From NCBI RefSeq assembly GCF_035573695.1, contig NZ_CP121694.1, positions 658,501 to 722,500 of the forward strand: a stretch of DNA of 64,000 bases, read 5' to 3'. The position numbers were made by a program, and so were the translations under genes. This document shows, piece after piece, positions 17,268 through 26,679 of the stretch. The stretch's first letter is position 1, and every line of letters begins with the position of its first letter. This DNA is from Metallumcola ferriviriculae. Lineage in GTDB: Bacteria > Bacillota > JADQBR01. Below the pieces are notes generated by a model. It made no database searches. It worked only from the letters and a program-made list of their open reading frames with translations, and was not told where the DNA came from.

Positions 17268-20200
17268 ATGAAGTTTACCGGTGAGAGATTTGTTCCCAAC
17301 GCATCAACAGATACGCAGTTAGAGATAGAGCATTATCAAAGATATTATTCGGCTGCAGATTTGGTTAAGGATAAAGTAGTAATTGATGCTGCTTGTGGGG
17401 AAGGCTACGGTTCCGAGATACTTTCACAACATGCGAAATTTGTTTATGGCTATGACATAAGCGATGAAGCAATAAATTATGCAAAAAGCAAATATAAGGG
17501 TAATAATTTAAATTTCGCCACTGCTTCAATTGATGCTTTGCCAAATGACGATAACTCTGTTGATGTGTTTATTTCTTTTGAGACAATAGAACACGTCAAT
17601 GAAGAGACCCAAACAAAGTTTTTAAAAGAGGTCTCAAGAGTATTAAGAGATGACGGCATTTTTATTATTTCCACACCGGATAAACGCACCTATTCTGATG
17701 CGCCAAATTACAAAAATGAATATCATATAAAAGAATTTTATGAAAGTGAATTCGTAGATTTTTTATCTAGATGTTTTAGGCATGTAAATGTATTTTATCA
17801 AAGGTTTGAAGTTACTTCCATAATAGGTAATAGCAAGGGCAGCGAATTAAGTATTCAGAAATGGAATCAACGGCCAAAAGAGACTGGTAAGTATCTAATC
17901 GCCGTATGCAGCAATAAACCAGTAGCGTCTCTAATGATGAACTCTGTGGTAATGGATACTGAGAATAGATACGGTACTATTATGAATCGGGTTATTACCC
18001 TTCAGGATGAAGTGGAGGAGAGAAGCAGGCATCTTGGCACATTGAATGAGCTAATAAACTCCAAAGACCAACTGATTACTGATTTGCAGCAGCAATTACA
18101 AAGCAGAGTTAACTTAGAAAAAGGACAGTTGGCGGATACATTAGATAACTATTCCACTGAGCTTAAGCAAGTTATAGAAACAAACCTGGAGAATGGCAAT
18201 GAAATTTCAACATTAATTGAAAAAATGGATGAGGTTGTCTTAGCCAAAGATGAGCAAATCAGTGAAAAAAATACTATCTTAATTGAACTTACCGAAGGGC
18301 ATCAGAGATTACTTGATGAGCTTGGAAAAAATAAAAAGCGGCACTACCAGGAACTGCAGCAAAAAAAAATAGCTATCGAAGACTTAGAGCAACAGGTTGA
18401 ACAGCGCGATCTATCAGTTGAGAACTTGCAACGAGATATTGAAGTGTTGACTGCGGCACACGAGGAACTGATTAATAATCTTAAAGAAATTAAAAAACAG
18501 CAAGAAGAGAAGCTTCAGGAGAAGAACTCAGTTATCGATGAACTAAAGCAGCAGATTGAACAGCGTGCTGAATATGTTGAGACTTTGAAACAAGATGTTG
18601 ACAGTTTGAATGTCACTATTAACAATCAAGAAGGCCATATTAATAAACTACTGCAGGATGAACGTAAGCTGAATAACATACTGCAATCAGATGGTTGGAA
18701 GCTGCTGACAAAATATTATAGGTTAAGGGATTACGTCTTACCTAATAACAGTAAGAGAAAGTTAGCAGCTAAACTGTTAGTAAAGACGCTTAAGCATCCG
18801 ACACAAATGCTAAAAAGTATGAATAAAGAAAATCTGCAAAAGTTTAGATTTTATTTTAGAACAGAAAATGCTGGGTTGTTAGAAAATAGAGTAGATGATT
18901 ATCTTGAAAAACATTCAGAAGTAAAGCCGCAGCCAATAGACATTTACGATATCACCGATGCAAACGATAAACCCAAAATAGTTTTTCCTGTTAGCGAGCG
19001 GCCCGTTGTCTCCATTATTATTCCAGTCTACAATCAGTGGGATTACACGTATTCATGTTTAAAATCTATTAAAGAAAACACACAAGATGTTGATTATGAA
19101 GTAATTATCGCTGATGATGTTTCATCTGACGAGACAATCAACATCAAGGATTATATAGAAAACATTACCGTGGTACGGAACAAAACCAACAAAGGGTTTT
19201 TATTAAACTGTAATAACGCTGCGAAATACGCAAAAGGTAAATATACTCATTTACTTAACAACGATACAAATGTACAAAAAGGTTGGCTAGCATCACTAGT
19301 TGAATTAATTGAAAGCGATAATAAGGTTGGTTTAGTTGGTTCCAAATTAGTCTACGGCGATGGAAAACTTCAAGAAGCCGGGGGCATTATTTGGCGTGAC
19401 GGCAGTGGTTGGAACTATGGCCGCCTGGACGACCCCGAAAAGCCGGAGTATAACTACGTCAAAGAAGTTGACTATATTTCCGGGGCTAGTATTATGGTTA
19501 GGTCCGATCTGTGGAATGAAATTGGTGGGTTTGATGAAACTTATGTTCCTGCTTACTTTGAAGATGCAGACTTGGCCTTTGAGATAAGAAGAAAAGGATA
19601 TAAAGTGATGTACCAGCCAAAATCTGTTGTTGTGCATTTTGAAGGGCAGTCGCATGGTACGGATATTAATAGTGGGATTAAGAGTTATCAGGCTAAGAAT
19701 AAAGAAAAGTTTATTGAAAAGTGGAGAAGTGAATTAGAACGCAGTCATTCTAACAATGGGCAAAATGTATTTCAGGCAAGGGATAGAAGTTCTGATAAAA
19801 AAACTATTCTTTTTGTAGATCATTACGTACCACATTTTGATAAAGACGCTGGCGGCAAATGCACGTACCATTATCTAAAATTGTTTAAACAAATGGGATT
19901 TAACGTCGTTTTTATAGGTGATAACTTTTATAAACATGAGCCATACACCACTAAACTACAGCAAATGGGAGTACAAGTCTTATACGGGAATTGGTATGCT
20001 CAAAACATTGAAAAATGGATTAAACAAAACGGCAATAATATCGACTATGCGTATCTTAATAGGCCTCATATTTCTATTAAGTATATAGACAAAATAAGAA
20101 ATCATACTGATGCAAAAATTATATATTTCGGACATGACCTGCATTATTTGCGAGAACTAAGAAACCACGAATTTGACAAAAATGACGAATTATTAAAATC

Positions 20201-20900
20201 ATCTAAGAGATGGAAACAGATTGAATTTGAGCTGTTTAATAAGGCAGACGTGATATACGTAGTTGGAAATTACGAGCAAAAGGTATTGCAGAAAGAATTT
20301 CCGTCTAAAGAGATTCGAAACATTCCAGTGTACATTTATGATGACTTCAAAAGCATATCCCCTCGAAACTTCCAAGATACAAAAGACATACTATTCGTGG
20401 GCGGCTTTAATCATAAACCTAACGGGGATGCAGTTTTATGGTTTGTCCGCGAAGTATTGCCTGGAATTAAGATAAGGTTGCCAAACGTCAAATTCTACAT
20501 AGTGGGTTCAAAACCACCAGAAGACATTAAACAGTTGCAGTCCGAAGACATAATAGTCACTGGCTTTGTTTCAGATGAAGAACTGGATGAGCTGTATAAA
20601 AAATGTAGAGTAGTAGTAGTGCCTTTGAGGTTTGGGGCCGGAGTGAAAGGGAAGGTTGTGGAGGCCCTTTATTATCGTGTTCCAATTGTAACAACTTCTA
20701 TAGGTGCTGAGGGCTTACCATCGGTTGAGAATAACCTTGTAATTGCTGATAATGAACAGGATTTTGCAAGTAGTGTGGTAGATTTATATTTTAATGAGGA
20801 ATTATGGAGCAAATTGGCTGCAAATTCAGGTGAATACATTGCTGAGTACTTTTCAAAAGAGGCTGCTTATCACATTACTTCCAAAGATTTTTTGGGATAA
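17268..20900 (+). CDS. Multidomain methyltransferase / coiled-coil / GT2 / GT4 glycan assembly protein
   Basis: The protein has 1210 residues in one uninterrupted frame. Residues 1-215 are a class I SAM methyltransferase beginning MKFTGERFVP, with motif I VVIDAACGEGYGSEI near 37 and FISFETIEHV. Residues about 240-485 are heptad-rich coiled coil ending in LQSDGWKLLTKYYRLRDYVL. Residues about 577-830 are a GT2 domain (VSIIIPVYNQ, LLNNDTNVQKGW, and the acidic YFEDADLAFEIRRKGYK motif). Residues about 842-1210 are a GT-B GT4 domain (GVKGKVVEALYYRVPIVTTS). It sits ten bases after Wzt. The layout resembles the WbdD terminator plus WbdA polymerase of O9a in one chain; a role in polymer extension and methyl capping is inference. 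Confidence 0.88.
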   Translation: MKFTGERFVPNASTDTQLEIEHYQRYYSAADLVKDKVVIDAACGEGYGSEILSQHAKFVYGYDISDEAINYAKSKYKGNNLNFATASIDALPNDDNSVDVFISFETIEHVNEETQTKFLKEVSRVLRDDGIFIISTPDKRTYSDAPNYKNEYHIKEFYESEFVDFLSRCFRHVNVFYQRFEVTSIIGNSKGSELSIQKWNQRPKETGKYLIAVCSNKPVASLMMNSVVMDTENRYGTIMNRVITLQDEVEERSRHLGTLNELINSKDQLITDLQQQLQSRVNLEKGQLADTLDNYSTELKQVIETNLENGNEISTLIEKMDEVVLAKDEQISEKNTILIELTEGHQRLLDELGKNKKRHYQELQQKKIAIEDLEQQVEQRDLSVENLQRDIEVLTAAHEELINNLKEIKKQQEEKLQEKNSVIDELKQQIEQRAEYVETLKQDVDSLNVTINNQEGHINKLLQDERKLNNILQSDGWKLLTKYYRLRDYVLPNNSKRKLAAKLLVKTLKHPTQMLKSMNKENLQKFRFYFRTENAGLLENRVDDYLEKHSEVKPQPIDIYDITDANDKPKIVFPVSERPVVSIIIPVYNQWDYTYSCLKSIKENTQDVDYEVIIADDVSSDETINIKDYIENITVVRNKTNKGFLLNCNNAAKYAKGKYTHLLNNDTNVQKGWLASLVELIESDNKVGLVGSKLVYGDGKLQEAGGIIWRDGSGWNYGRLDDPEKPEYNYVKEVDYISGASIMVRSDLWNEIGGFDETYVPAYFEDADLAFEIRRKGYKVMYQPKSVVVHFEGQSHGTDINSGIKSYQAKNKEKFIEKWRSELERSHSNNGQNVFQARDRSSDKKTILFVDHYVPHFDKDAGGKCTYHYLKLFKQMGFNVVFIGDNFYKHEPYTTKLQQMGVQVLYGNWYAQNIEKWIKQNGNNIDYAYLNRPHISIKYIDKIRNHTDAKIIYFGHDLHYLRELRNHEFDKNDELLKSSKRWKQIEFELFNKADVIYVVGNYEQKVLQKEFPSKEIRNIPVYIYDDFKSISPRNFQDTKDILFVGGFNHKPNGDAVLWFVREVLPGIKIRLPNVKFYIVGSKPPEDIKQLQSEDIIVTGFVSDEELDELYKKCRVVVVPLRFGAGVKGKVVEALYYRVPIVTTSIGAEGLPSVENNLVIADNEQDFASSVVDLYFNEELWSKLAANSGEYIAEYFSKEAAYHITSKDFLG

Positions 20901-20948
20901 CCGAGGCATCAGGCCTCTTATCACAGCTTATACTGGGGGAACATAGTA

Positions 20949-22928
20949 TTGATAGAACGAAGAAACATTGTCCAAAACAACAAAATTAGGTCTAGTAACG
21001 GTAAGGTGAAATTTATTTTAGCTAGTTTAGCCTTGTCAGTAATCGTGATTTATTTTTTTAGAGGTTTTCTAACTTACGGGATGGAATTCGACGAAGTGTT
21101 TAGAGCAAATAATTTATTGCCTTTCATAAACGAAAATGCGCATGAATGGAATCAAAGCATCTTTACCCTACCTTTGTTCAAACTACAAATACCATTAATG
21201 TACAAACAATATATTAGTTCTACTCCTTTGTTGAAGTATTTACCATTAATCTTCTTTGATAATTTTCTTATTGGAATCAGGTTTCTATATCTGATATATT
21301 TTTTAATTTCAATTACTGTTTTGTTTTATTTAGCTTCTAAATACAATTTTAATTTGGCATTAATTTTATCATTAATGATTATTACTTCTCCAATATTATA
21401 TCCCGAGATTACCTTTGGTTTTGTATCTACATTACATTTGTTATTTTTTTCAATAGCTGCTTTTCTAATGTATATCTACTTTAATAGGGATAGAAAGGCA
21501 CTGTATTTGTGGTGTGCGGTTTTTTTGTCCAGTTTTATGGTTAATCTGGAGTTTTACAGTTTGTGGATTTTGAGTTCTTTAGTTCTAACTAGTTTATTGT
21601 TTTTTTATCAAGAGTTTAAATCCTTGATGTCTGTCAAGAATGGAATTACAATAACTAGTGCCGTGTTTGTAGGCTTATTCAATTATATTATTTATAATGT
21701 CCTTACTGGTTTTGCGTCATTTAGGCCTTTATTTCTAAAGCTATTTATGCCAGATAAATACAATGCCAATCCAATAGACTATAAGAAGACTTTACCGTTG
21801 CAAAAAGAAGTGGCCTTAAAAATGGAACACGTTAGTAATTTTATGGGCAGTAGCTTTGATGTGTATTTGGTATTGTTTGGCTTGATAGTGATTCTGTATC
21901 TGATTGTTCTATATAAACTGGTATTATCGAAATCTGTGAAACAATATAAAATTTATTTTTTTCCAATAACAAATTTCTTGATAATATTTTTCTTTATACT
22001 AATAAGTCCGAATACTACCAGACCTGGCCATTATGCTTACCTATTACCTTTTTTTGAGCTTTCGTTACTTAGCTGTTTGGTTTTATTTTACAAAGTATAT
22101 AAAAATTCAAGTGGTCGCTTGGTAAAAATTCTTTGCTTGTTTTTACCTTTGGTTTTAATAAGTTCGAATTTCTTTGCGTCTAATAAAATTGTAACAAAAG
22201 CCAGTGAAGTTAACGGACTAGGTTATTTTAGTCCAGCTATTTTCCAGTTAAATAAGTATATAGTTTCAAACAATATAGATTTTAATCGAGTTGTACATTT
22301 GGAATGGGGTTTGTATTCTCAATTATATTTTTTAAATAAAGGGGAGGCTGATATACATTCTGTAGTGTTCCAATTAAAGAACGCAAGAAATGAGGGAGAG
22401 AGGGAAGAAGTGCTCAAAAAAGAATTAACATCTCCTTGGTTTTTGGATGTTAAAGAACTGTATTTTCCACTTTATTCCGATTTAGATAAGGAAGTAGCTA
22501 AAACTTTTTTCCCTTTAATGGAAAGTCTAGATGGAGAAATACAAAAAGTTAAAGAGTTCTATGAGACAAATGGTAAGGAGGTTTTTGCTTTATATAAGCT
22601 TGCTAATTATAGTGATGTAAGAAAGAGATTATTATCGACCTTTCAAAATGTTAAAATATCTCCGAGCCTTAAAATACTAAAATTTGGGGCAAACGTAAAA
22701 AACATAAACCCCTCCAAAGACTTTGCAATGTGGTTTATTACCTTGGGTCATACCAGAAATACATCTGTAATTCTTAATAATTTCCAATTGGAAACTGTAT
22801 ATTATGCTGACCACTTAACAGCTACAGTTCCAAAAGAATTATTAAGTAAGGGAATAACTTATGAACTATATCTTTATGATTCCGCTAAAGGTGTTAAGTC
22901 TAATCCGGTTGTTTTTGACTTGCAGTAA
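20949..22928 (+). CDS. Large membrane protein, possible GT-C glycosyltransferase
   Basis: This protein of 659 residues has about 11 hydrophobic segments in the first 430 residues and a soluble C-terminal part of about 220 residues. After the first helix, GMEFDEVFRANN carries the acidic pair in the first extracytoplasmic loop that is characteristic of GT-C enzymes using polyprenyl-phosphate sugars. No closer family is recognised. The start is TTG after GGGGGA. The gene is markedly AT-rich compared with the rml genes and opens a block of similar composition (to about 29.7 kb), which suggests horizontal acquisition. The polyprenyl-phosphate GT2 at 26680 could supply its donor (inference). Confidence 0.62.
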   Translation: MIERRNIVQNNKIRSSNGKVKFILASLALSVIVIYFFRGFLTYGMEFDEVFRANNLLPFINENAHEWNQSIFTLPLFKLQIPLMYKQYISSTPLLKYLPLIFFDNFLIGIRFLYLIYFLISITVLFYLASKYNFNLALILSLMIITSPILYPEITFGFVSTLHLLFFSIAAFLMYIYFNRDRKALYLWCAVFLSSFMVNLEFYSLWILSSLVLTSLLFFYQEFKSLMSVKNGITITSAVFVGLFNYIIYNVLTGFASFRPLFLKLFMPDKYNANPIDYKKTLPLQKEVALKMEHVSNFMGSSFDVYLVLFGLIVILYLIVLYKLVLSKSVKQYKIYFFPITNFLIIFFFILISPNTTRPGHYAYLLPFFELSLLSCLVLFYKVYKNSSGRLVKILCLFLPLVLISSNFFASNKIVTKASEVNGLGYFSPAIFQLNKYIVSNNIDFNRVVHLEWGLYSQLYFLNKGEADIHSVVFQLKNARNEGEREEVLKKELTSPWFLDVKELYFPLYSDLDKEVAKTFFPLMESLDGEIQKVKEFYETNGKEVFALYKLANYSDVRKRLLSTFQNVKISPSLKILKFGANVKNINPSKDFAMWFITLGHTRNTSVILNNFQLETVYYADHLTATVPKELLSKGITYELYLYDSAKGVKSNPVVFDLQ

Positions 22929-23003
22929 AGTTGTGCTTTATTCTTAGAAATTATTTTATATCTTAACCGATTAAGGTGTGAAGATATTCATTGAGGTGAT
23001 TTC

Positions 23004-23544
23004 ATAAGAGAGTTTTGTTTATTACTAGGAAATATCCTCCGCAAGTAGGAGGGATGGAACAGCATAGTTACCACATCACTACGGGAATAGATTGCGAAAA
23101 GAAAATCCTAGCTTTGGGAAAGAGTCAGATTCATTTACTATGGTTTATACCGTATAGTTTAATACATGTATTGTTAACCCGTAACAAGTGGGATGTTATT
23201 CATTTAGGGGATTTTGTACTAGCGTTGGTTGGTTTTCCAAACTAGTGTCTCCCAAAACAAAGGTTGTTGCACAACTCCATGGCTTAGATATTACATATAA
23301 AAATTGTACCAGAAAGATTATGCAAGACGTTGAGTTTTATTTTAATGGGAAAAAAGTAGATTATGTAGTGAATAACTCGGATGAATTGGAATATGACATG
23401 TTCATCGATAAACGATTGCTAAATAAAGGGGTTCACCAAGAATTAACAATTAAACAAATAATCTATGGAATCCGATTAACTATGGGTATTCTGATAATAA
23501 AGACCAAGTATTGGCTACTGATTGGGTTAGAATTGAAACGTTAG
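23004..23544 (+). pseudogene. Broken GT4-family glycosyltransferase gene
   Basis: A good ribosome site (GAGGTGAT, 22993-23000) precedes CAT-AAGAGAGTT, where deletion of one G has removed the expected ATG; in that frame follow RVLFITRKYPPQVGGMEQHS and DVIHLGDFVLALVG, the N-terminus of a GT4 glycosyltransferase. The frame stops at 23245, but the homology continues in another frame (WFSKLVSPKTKVVAQLHGLD) from about 23225. After GLDITYKN the sequence loses resemblance, and the C-terminal GT-B domain is missing. Start loss, frameshift and truncation together mark a pseudogene. Confidence 0.8.
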
Positions 23545-23613
23545 AGTAACGACTGCTAAAATGTTGAAAAGTTTGTCTATGCGAATTCAAATAGTGCGGT
23601 GGTGATTATACTA

Positions 23614-24762
23614 ATGGATAATGCAAAAAGGAAAATAGTAATTGTTGGGCCCGTTTATCCCTATAAAGGAGGTATTGCCCATTATACCAGTCTATTATAT
23701 AAAGCATTAAACAAAAAATATGATGTAAAATTAATATCATTTAAGTTTCAATATCCAACCTTTCTTTATCCTGGTCAAGAACAAAAGGATTATGCAAACG
23801 ATCAGTTTAAGGTTGAAAATACTTGCTTTTTGATAAATACGATTCATCCAGGGAGTTGGATAAGGACGGTATATCAAATAAAAAAGTATGGACCAGATGT
23901 TATAATACTTCAATGGTGGAATCCGTTTTTTGCGCCTTCTTATTTTGTTATATCTTTATTGTCAAGGATACTTACTAAAACAAAGATAATATTTACTTGT
24001 CATAATGTTTTGCCACACGATAGAATGCCGTTTGATAAACAGATGACTCGTTTAACGCTAGGCGTAGGACACCACTTTATTGTTCAGTCAGGGGATGATG
24101 AAAATAAGCTTCTGGCGTTACTGCCTAAAGCAAACTATAAGAGGGCTTTTCACCCAACATACAATGTTTTTAAAATTGAAGATTTGCCAAAGGTTCGGGC
24201 GAGAGAAATGTTAGGAATTGGTGCAAGAGAAAGAGTCCTACTTTTCTTCGGCTTTATTAGGGAGTACAAGGGTTTGCAATATTTAATAAGGGCCATGCCC
24301 CAAGTATTTCAATTTTATGAAGATATTAAGCTACTAATAGTTGGTGATTTTTATGATAATAAACAAAAATATGTTGAAGATGTACGTTCGCTTGGGCTAA
24401 CTAATAATGTCAAAATTTATGATGGGTATATACCAGACAAGGAGGTAGGCAAATTTTTCGCTGCGTCTGATATTGTAGTGCTACCATATATCTCAGCTAC
24501 ACAAAGTGGGATTGTGCAGATTGCGTACGGATTTGAGCGTCCTGTTATAGTTACGAACGTCGGAGGCTTACCTGATGTAGTGGCGGACAATAGGACTGGG
24601 TATGTGGTTGAACCACACAATTCTGCTCAACTCGCTGATGCAATAATTAAATATTTTGCTAAAAATAAGGAAAGAACATTAACAAAAAACATAAAAAATG
24701 ACCAGGAAAAATATTCGTGGGACCGAATGGTGGAAGTAGTTGAAGCACTACTTAATTGGTAA
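23614..24762 (+). CDS. GT4-family glycosyltransferase
   Basis: The product is a GT-B fold enzyme of 382 residues. The N-terminal domain begins KRKIVIVGPVYPYKGGIAHY, whose Gly-rich loop is typical of GT4. The C-terminal donor domain has LLFFGFIREYKGLQYLIRA and the SATQSGIVQIAYGFERPVIV segment, equivalent to the family EX7E region in which the first position is replaced (SG-IVQIA), so donor-phosphate contacts may be atypical. A GTG at 23599 is in frame, but GGTGGTGAT sits at good distance from ATG 23614. The sugar is unknown. Confidence 0.85.
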   Translation: MDNAKRKIVIVGPVYPYKGGIAHYTSLLYKALNKKYDVKLISFKFQYPTFLYPGQEQKDYANDQFKVENTCFLINTIHPGSWIRTVYQIKKYGPDVIILQWWNPFFAPSYFVISLLSRILTKTKIIFTCHNVLPHDRMPFDKQMTRLTLGVGHHFIVQSGDDENKLLALLPKANYKRAFHPTYNVFKIEDLPKVRAREMLGIGARERVLLFFGFIREYKGLQYLIRAMPQVFQFYEDIKLLIVGDFYDNKQKYVEDVRSLGLTNNVKIYDGYIPDKEVGKFFAASDIVVLPYISATQSGIVQIAYGFERPVIVTNVGGLPDVVADNRTGYVVEPHNSAQLADAIIKYFAKNKERTLTKNIKNDQEKYSWDRMVEVVEALLNW

Positions 24763-24841
24763 AGTATGGATTTTGCGTCTTTACATGTTGTAAGGCGTCT
24801 GAGGGTTCCCCACACTTTATTAGACCAAAATAAGCTTTTCT

Positions 24842-24867
24842 ATATTGGGTGATTGTCAACCCAATAT
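24842..24867 (+). other. Perfect nine-pair hairpin in intergenic sequence
   Basis: ATATTGGGT (24842-24850) pairs with ACCCAATAT (24859-24867) around an eight-base loop, between the GT4 and methyltransferase genes. No T-run follows, so it is not a standard terminator. Confidence 0.5.
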
Positions 24868-24950
24868 CAAGATTTAAAGACAAAACCATTTTGTGGCTAC
24901 TATTGAATTGACCAGACGCTAATTTCATGTTACAAGGAAGTGAAGGGGAA

Positions 24951-25727
24951 ATGAGAGACTATCAACGTAATTATTCCCAAACCAATAAGGAAATGTTAAA
25001 TTATCGAAAGAGACGGGAAAAAGCAAAAAAAATCTATAAAGTTTTGCATGACTTTTCAACTGATAGGTCAAAAGAACTAACTGACGGTATTTGCCTAGAC
25101 GTTGGTTGTTCAGGTGGTATTATAACGAGTTACTTGGCAGACTATTTTGAGTCAGTGGTCGGTTGTGATATAGACGAAGAGGCAATCAAGGTTGCCAATG
25201 CAAGTAATTCCCAACCAAATTGTAGTTTTATTGTTGGGGACTCGATGAAATTGCCATTTAACGATAATTCATTTGATGTTGTAATATGCAATCACGTTTA
25301 TGAGCATGTCCCTGATGTAAATGTTTTAATGAACGAATTATACCGGGTGCTGAAGAAAAATGGTGTTTGTTATTTTGGCGTAGGTAATAAATGGATCATT
25401 ATTGAGCCACATTACAAACTGCCCTTTTTGTCCTGGTTGCCTAAAAACATTGCAGATAAATACATTAAAACGTTCACATCTAATGATGAGTATTACGAAA
25501 AATTTTTAACCTATAAACAAACTTTGAATTTATTTTCTATTCATGGATTTAAGCATGTTGATTATACTGTAAAAATACTTAGTAAGCCGATGGAATTTAA
25601 TGTAACAAACAATAAATTATTTCTGATAATTCTCAAAGTCGTTCCTAAATGGATATGGTCTTTAGGGCATTCTCTGATTCCAACATACATTTTTGTCTTA
25701 AAAAAGGCAAAGGAAACCAAAGCCTGA
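24951..25727 (+). CDS. Class I SAM-dependent methyltransferase
   Basis: This 258-residue Methyltransf_11-like enzyme has motif I CLDVGCSGGIITSYLADYF near residue 45, the acidic VGCDIDEEAIKVAN loop, FVVGDS-type motif and the CNHVYEHVPD segment. The C-terminal half has a hydrophobic stretch before the end, seen in sugar- or lipid-modifying methyltransferases of glycan loci. An ATG at 24927 is in frame, but AGGAAG/AAGGGG before ATG 24951 favours the shorter form. It overlaps the next gene (TGATG). It is the second methyltransferase of the locus and would also use SAM from the MetK encoded at 32508. Confidence 0.85.
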   Translation: MRDYQRNYSQTNKEMLNYRKRREKAKKIYKVLHDFSTDRSKELTDGICLDVGCSGGIITSYLADYFESVVGCDIDEEAIKVANASNSQPNCSFIVGDSMKLPFNDNSFDVVICNHVYEHVPDVNVLMNELYRVLKKNGVCYFGVGNKWIIIEPHYKLPFLSWLPKNIADKYIKTFTSNDEYYEKFLTYKQTLNLFSIHGFKHVDYTVKILSKPMEFNVTNNKLFLIILKVVPKWIWSLGHSLIPTYIFVLKKAKETKA

Positions 25728-26650
25728 TGAAAAACTTTATTAAGAATAAAGTGATAAAAAGAACTATCTTATATTTTTTTGGTGTCCTTATTTTATTGTT
25801 TATTGGAAAATCGTTATACAGTAATTGGGCCCAAATTAAAGGCCTAGCTATTACCATGGATTACTCTCTTTTGATCCTTTCTTTATTTTTGTATATTTTT
25901 TACTTATTTCTTGACGGAATAGGTTGGAATTTTATTCTGCATGCATTAAACGTGAAACTACGATATAGAGATTCCATAACTATTTTTTATTTGTCCCAAA
26001 TGGCACGCTACTTGCCTGGAGGGGTAATAAATATCTTTGGACGAGTATATCTGGCCCAGAAGAAAAATATTTCTAAGACTCATTCTGGAGCTAGTATTGT
26101 TTTAGAAATGTTTATGAAAGTATTCTCTGCCTTCGTATTATCCCTATTCTTTTTGGGCCATTTATACAGGGAATGGCTCTGGGGATTTCTGGTCTTATTG
26201 TTGGTGATTTTTCTTGTTTTTTTTGATCTAAGATTACTCAATTATTTACTAAATGTATTTTCTAATAAATTTGGGAACAAGTTTGTTTTTAGTTTACAAA
26301 GAAAAACTTTCCTGGGCATATTATTTTATTATATTTCATCATGGTTTATATTCGGAATGGCTTTTAAAGTTTTTTGTAATAGTCTGGGTATCTATGGCAA
26401 AAGCCTGGTATTAGTTAGTGTTTTTCCTGCTTCGTGGATAGCAGGTTTCCTTAGTCCAATTCCCGGCGGTATTGGGGTTAGAGAAGGGGTTTTAAGCTAT
26501 TTTCTTTCGTTTTATTTTGATAAACAGCTTGCATATATAATGGCATTATTGTCAAGGGTCTGGCTTATTGTTGGAGAATTATCAGCTGGTTTAGTTGTTT
26601 TTGTATTTTACAGCATTGTGTCTAAACTAATGGCAAAACAAAACAAATAA
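25727..26650 (+). CDS. Lysylphosphatidylglycerol-synthase-type (AglD/UPF0104) membrane protein
   Basis: The protein has 307 residues with eight or nine hydrophobic segments. Conserved stretches of the family are visible: MARYLPGGVINIFGRVYLA with its Arg/Pro/Gly pattern near residue 90, and SPIPGGIGVREGVL in the C-terminal third. Members of this family (MprF N-terminal-like, AglD) act as lipid or polyprenyl-linked substrate flippases or as accessory factors in glycosylation; which applies here is unknown. The frame extends upstream to 25649 but the start codon ATG 25727 overlaps the upstream stop. Confidence 0.8.
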   Translation: MKNFIKNKVIKRTILYFFGVLILLFIGKSLYSNWAQIKGLAITMDYSLLILSLFLYIFYLFLDGIGWNFILHALNVKLRYRDSITIFYLSQMARYLPGGVINIFGRVYLAQKKNISKTHSGASIVLEMFMKVFSAFVLSLFFLGHLYREWLWGFLVLLLVIFLVFFDLRLLNYLLNVFSNKFGNKFVFSLQRKTFLGILFYYISSWFIFGMAFKVFCNSLGIYGKSLVLVSVFPASWIAGFLSPIPGGIGVREGVLSYFLSFYFDKQLAYIMALLSRVWLIVGELSAGLVVFVFYSIVSKLMAKQNK

Positions 26651-26679
26651 GTTTTTTCACAGCAACAGGGGGGATGGCG

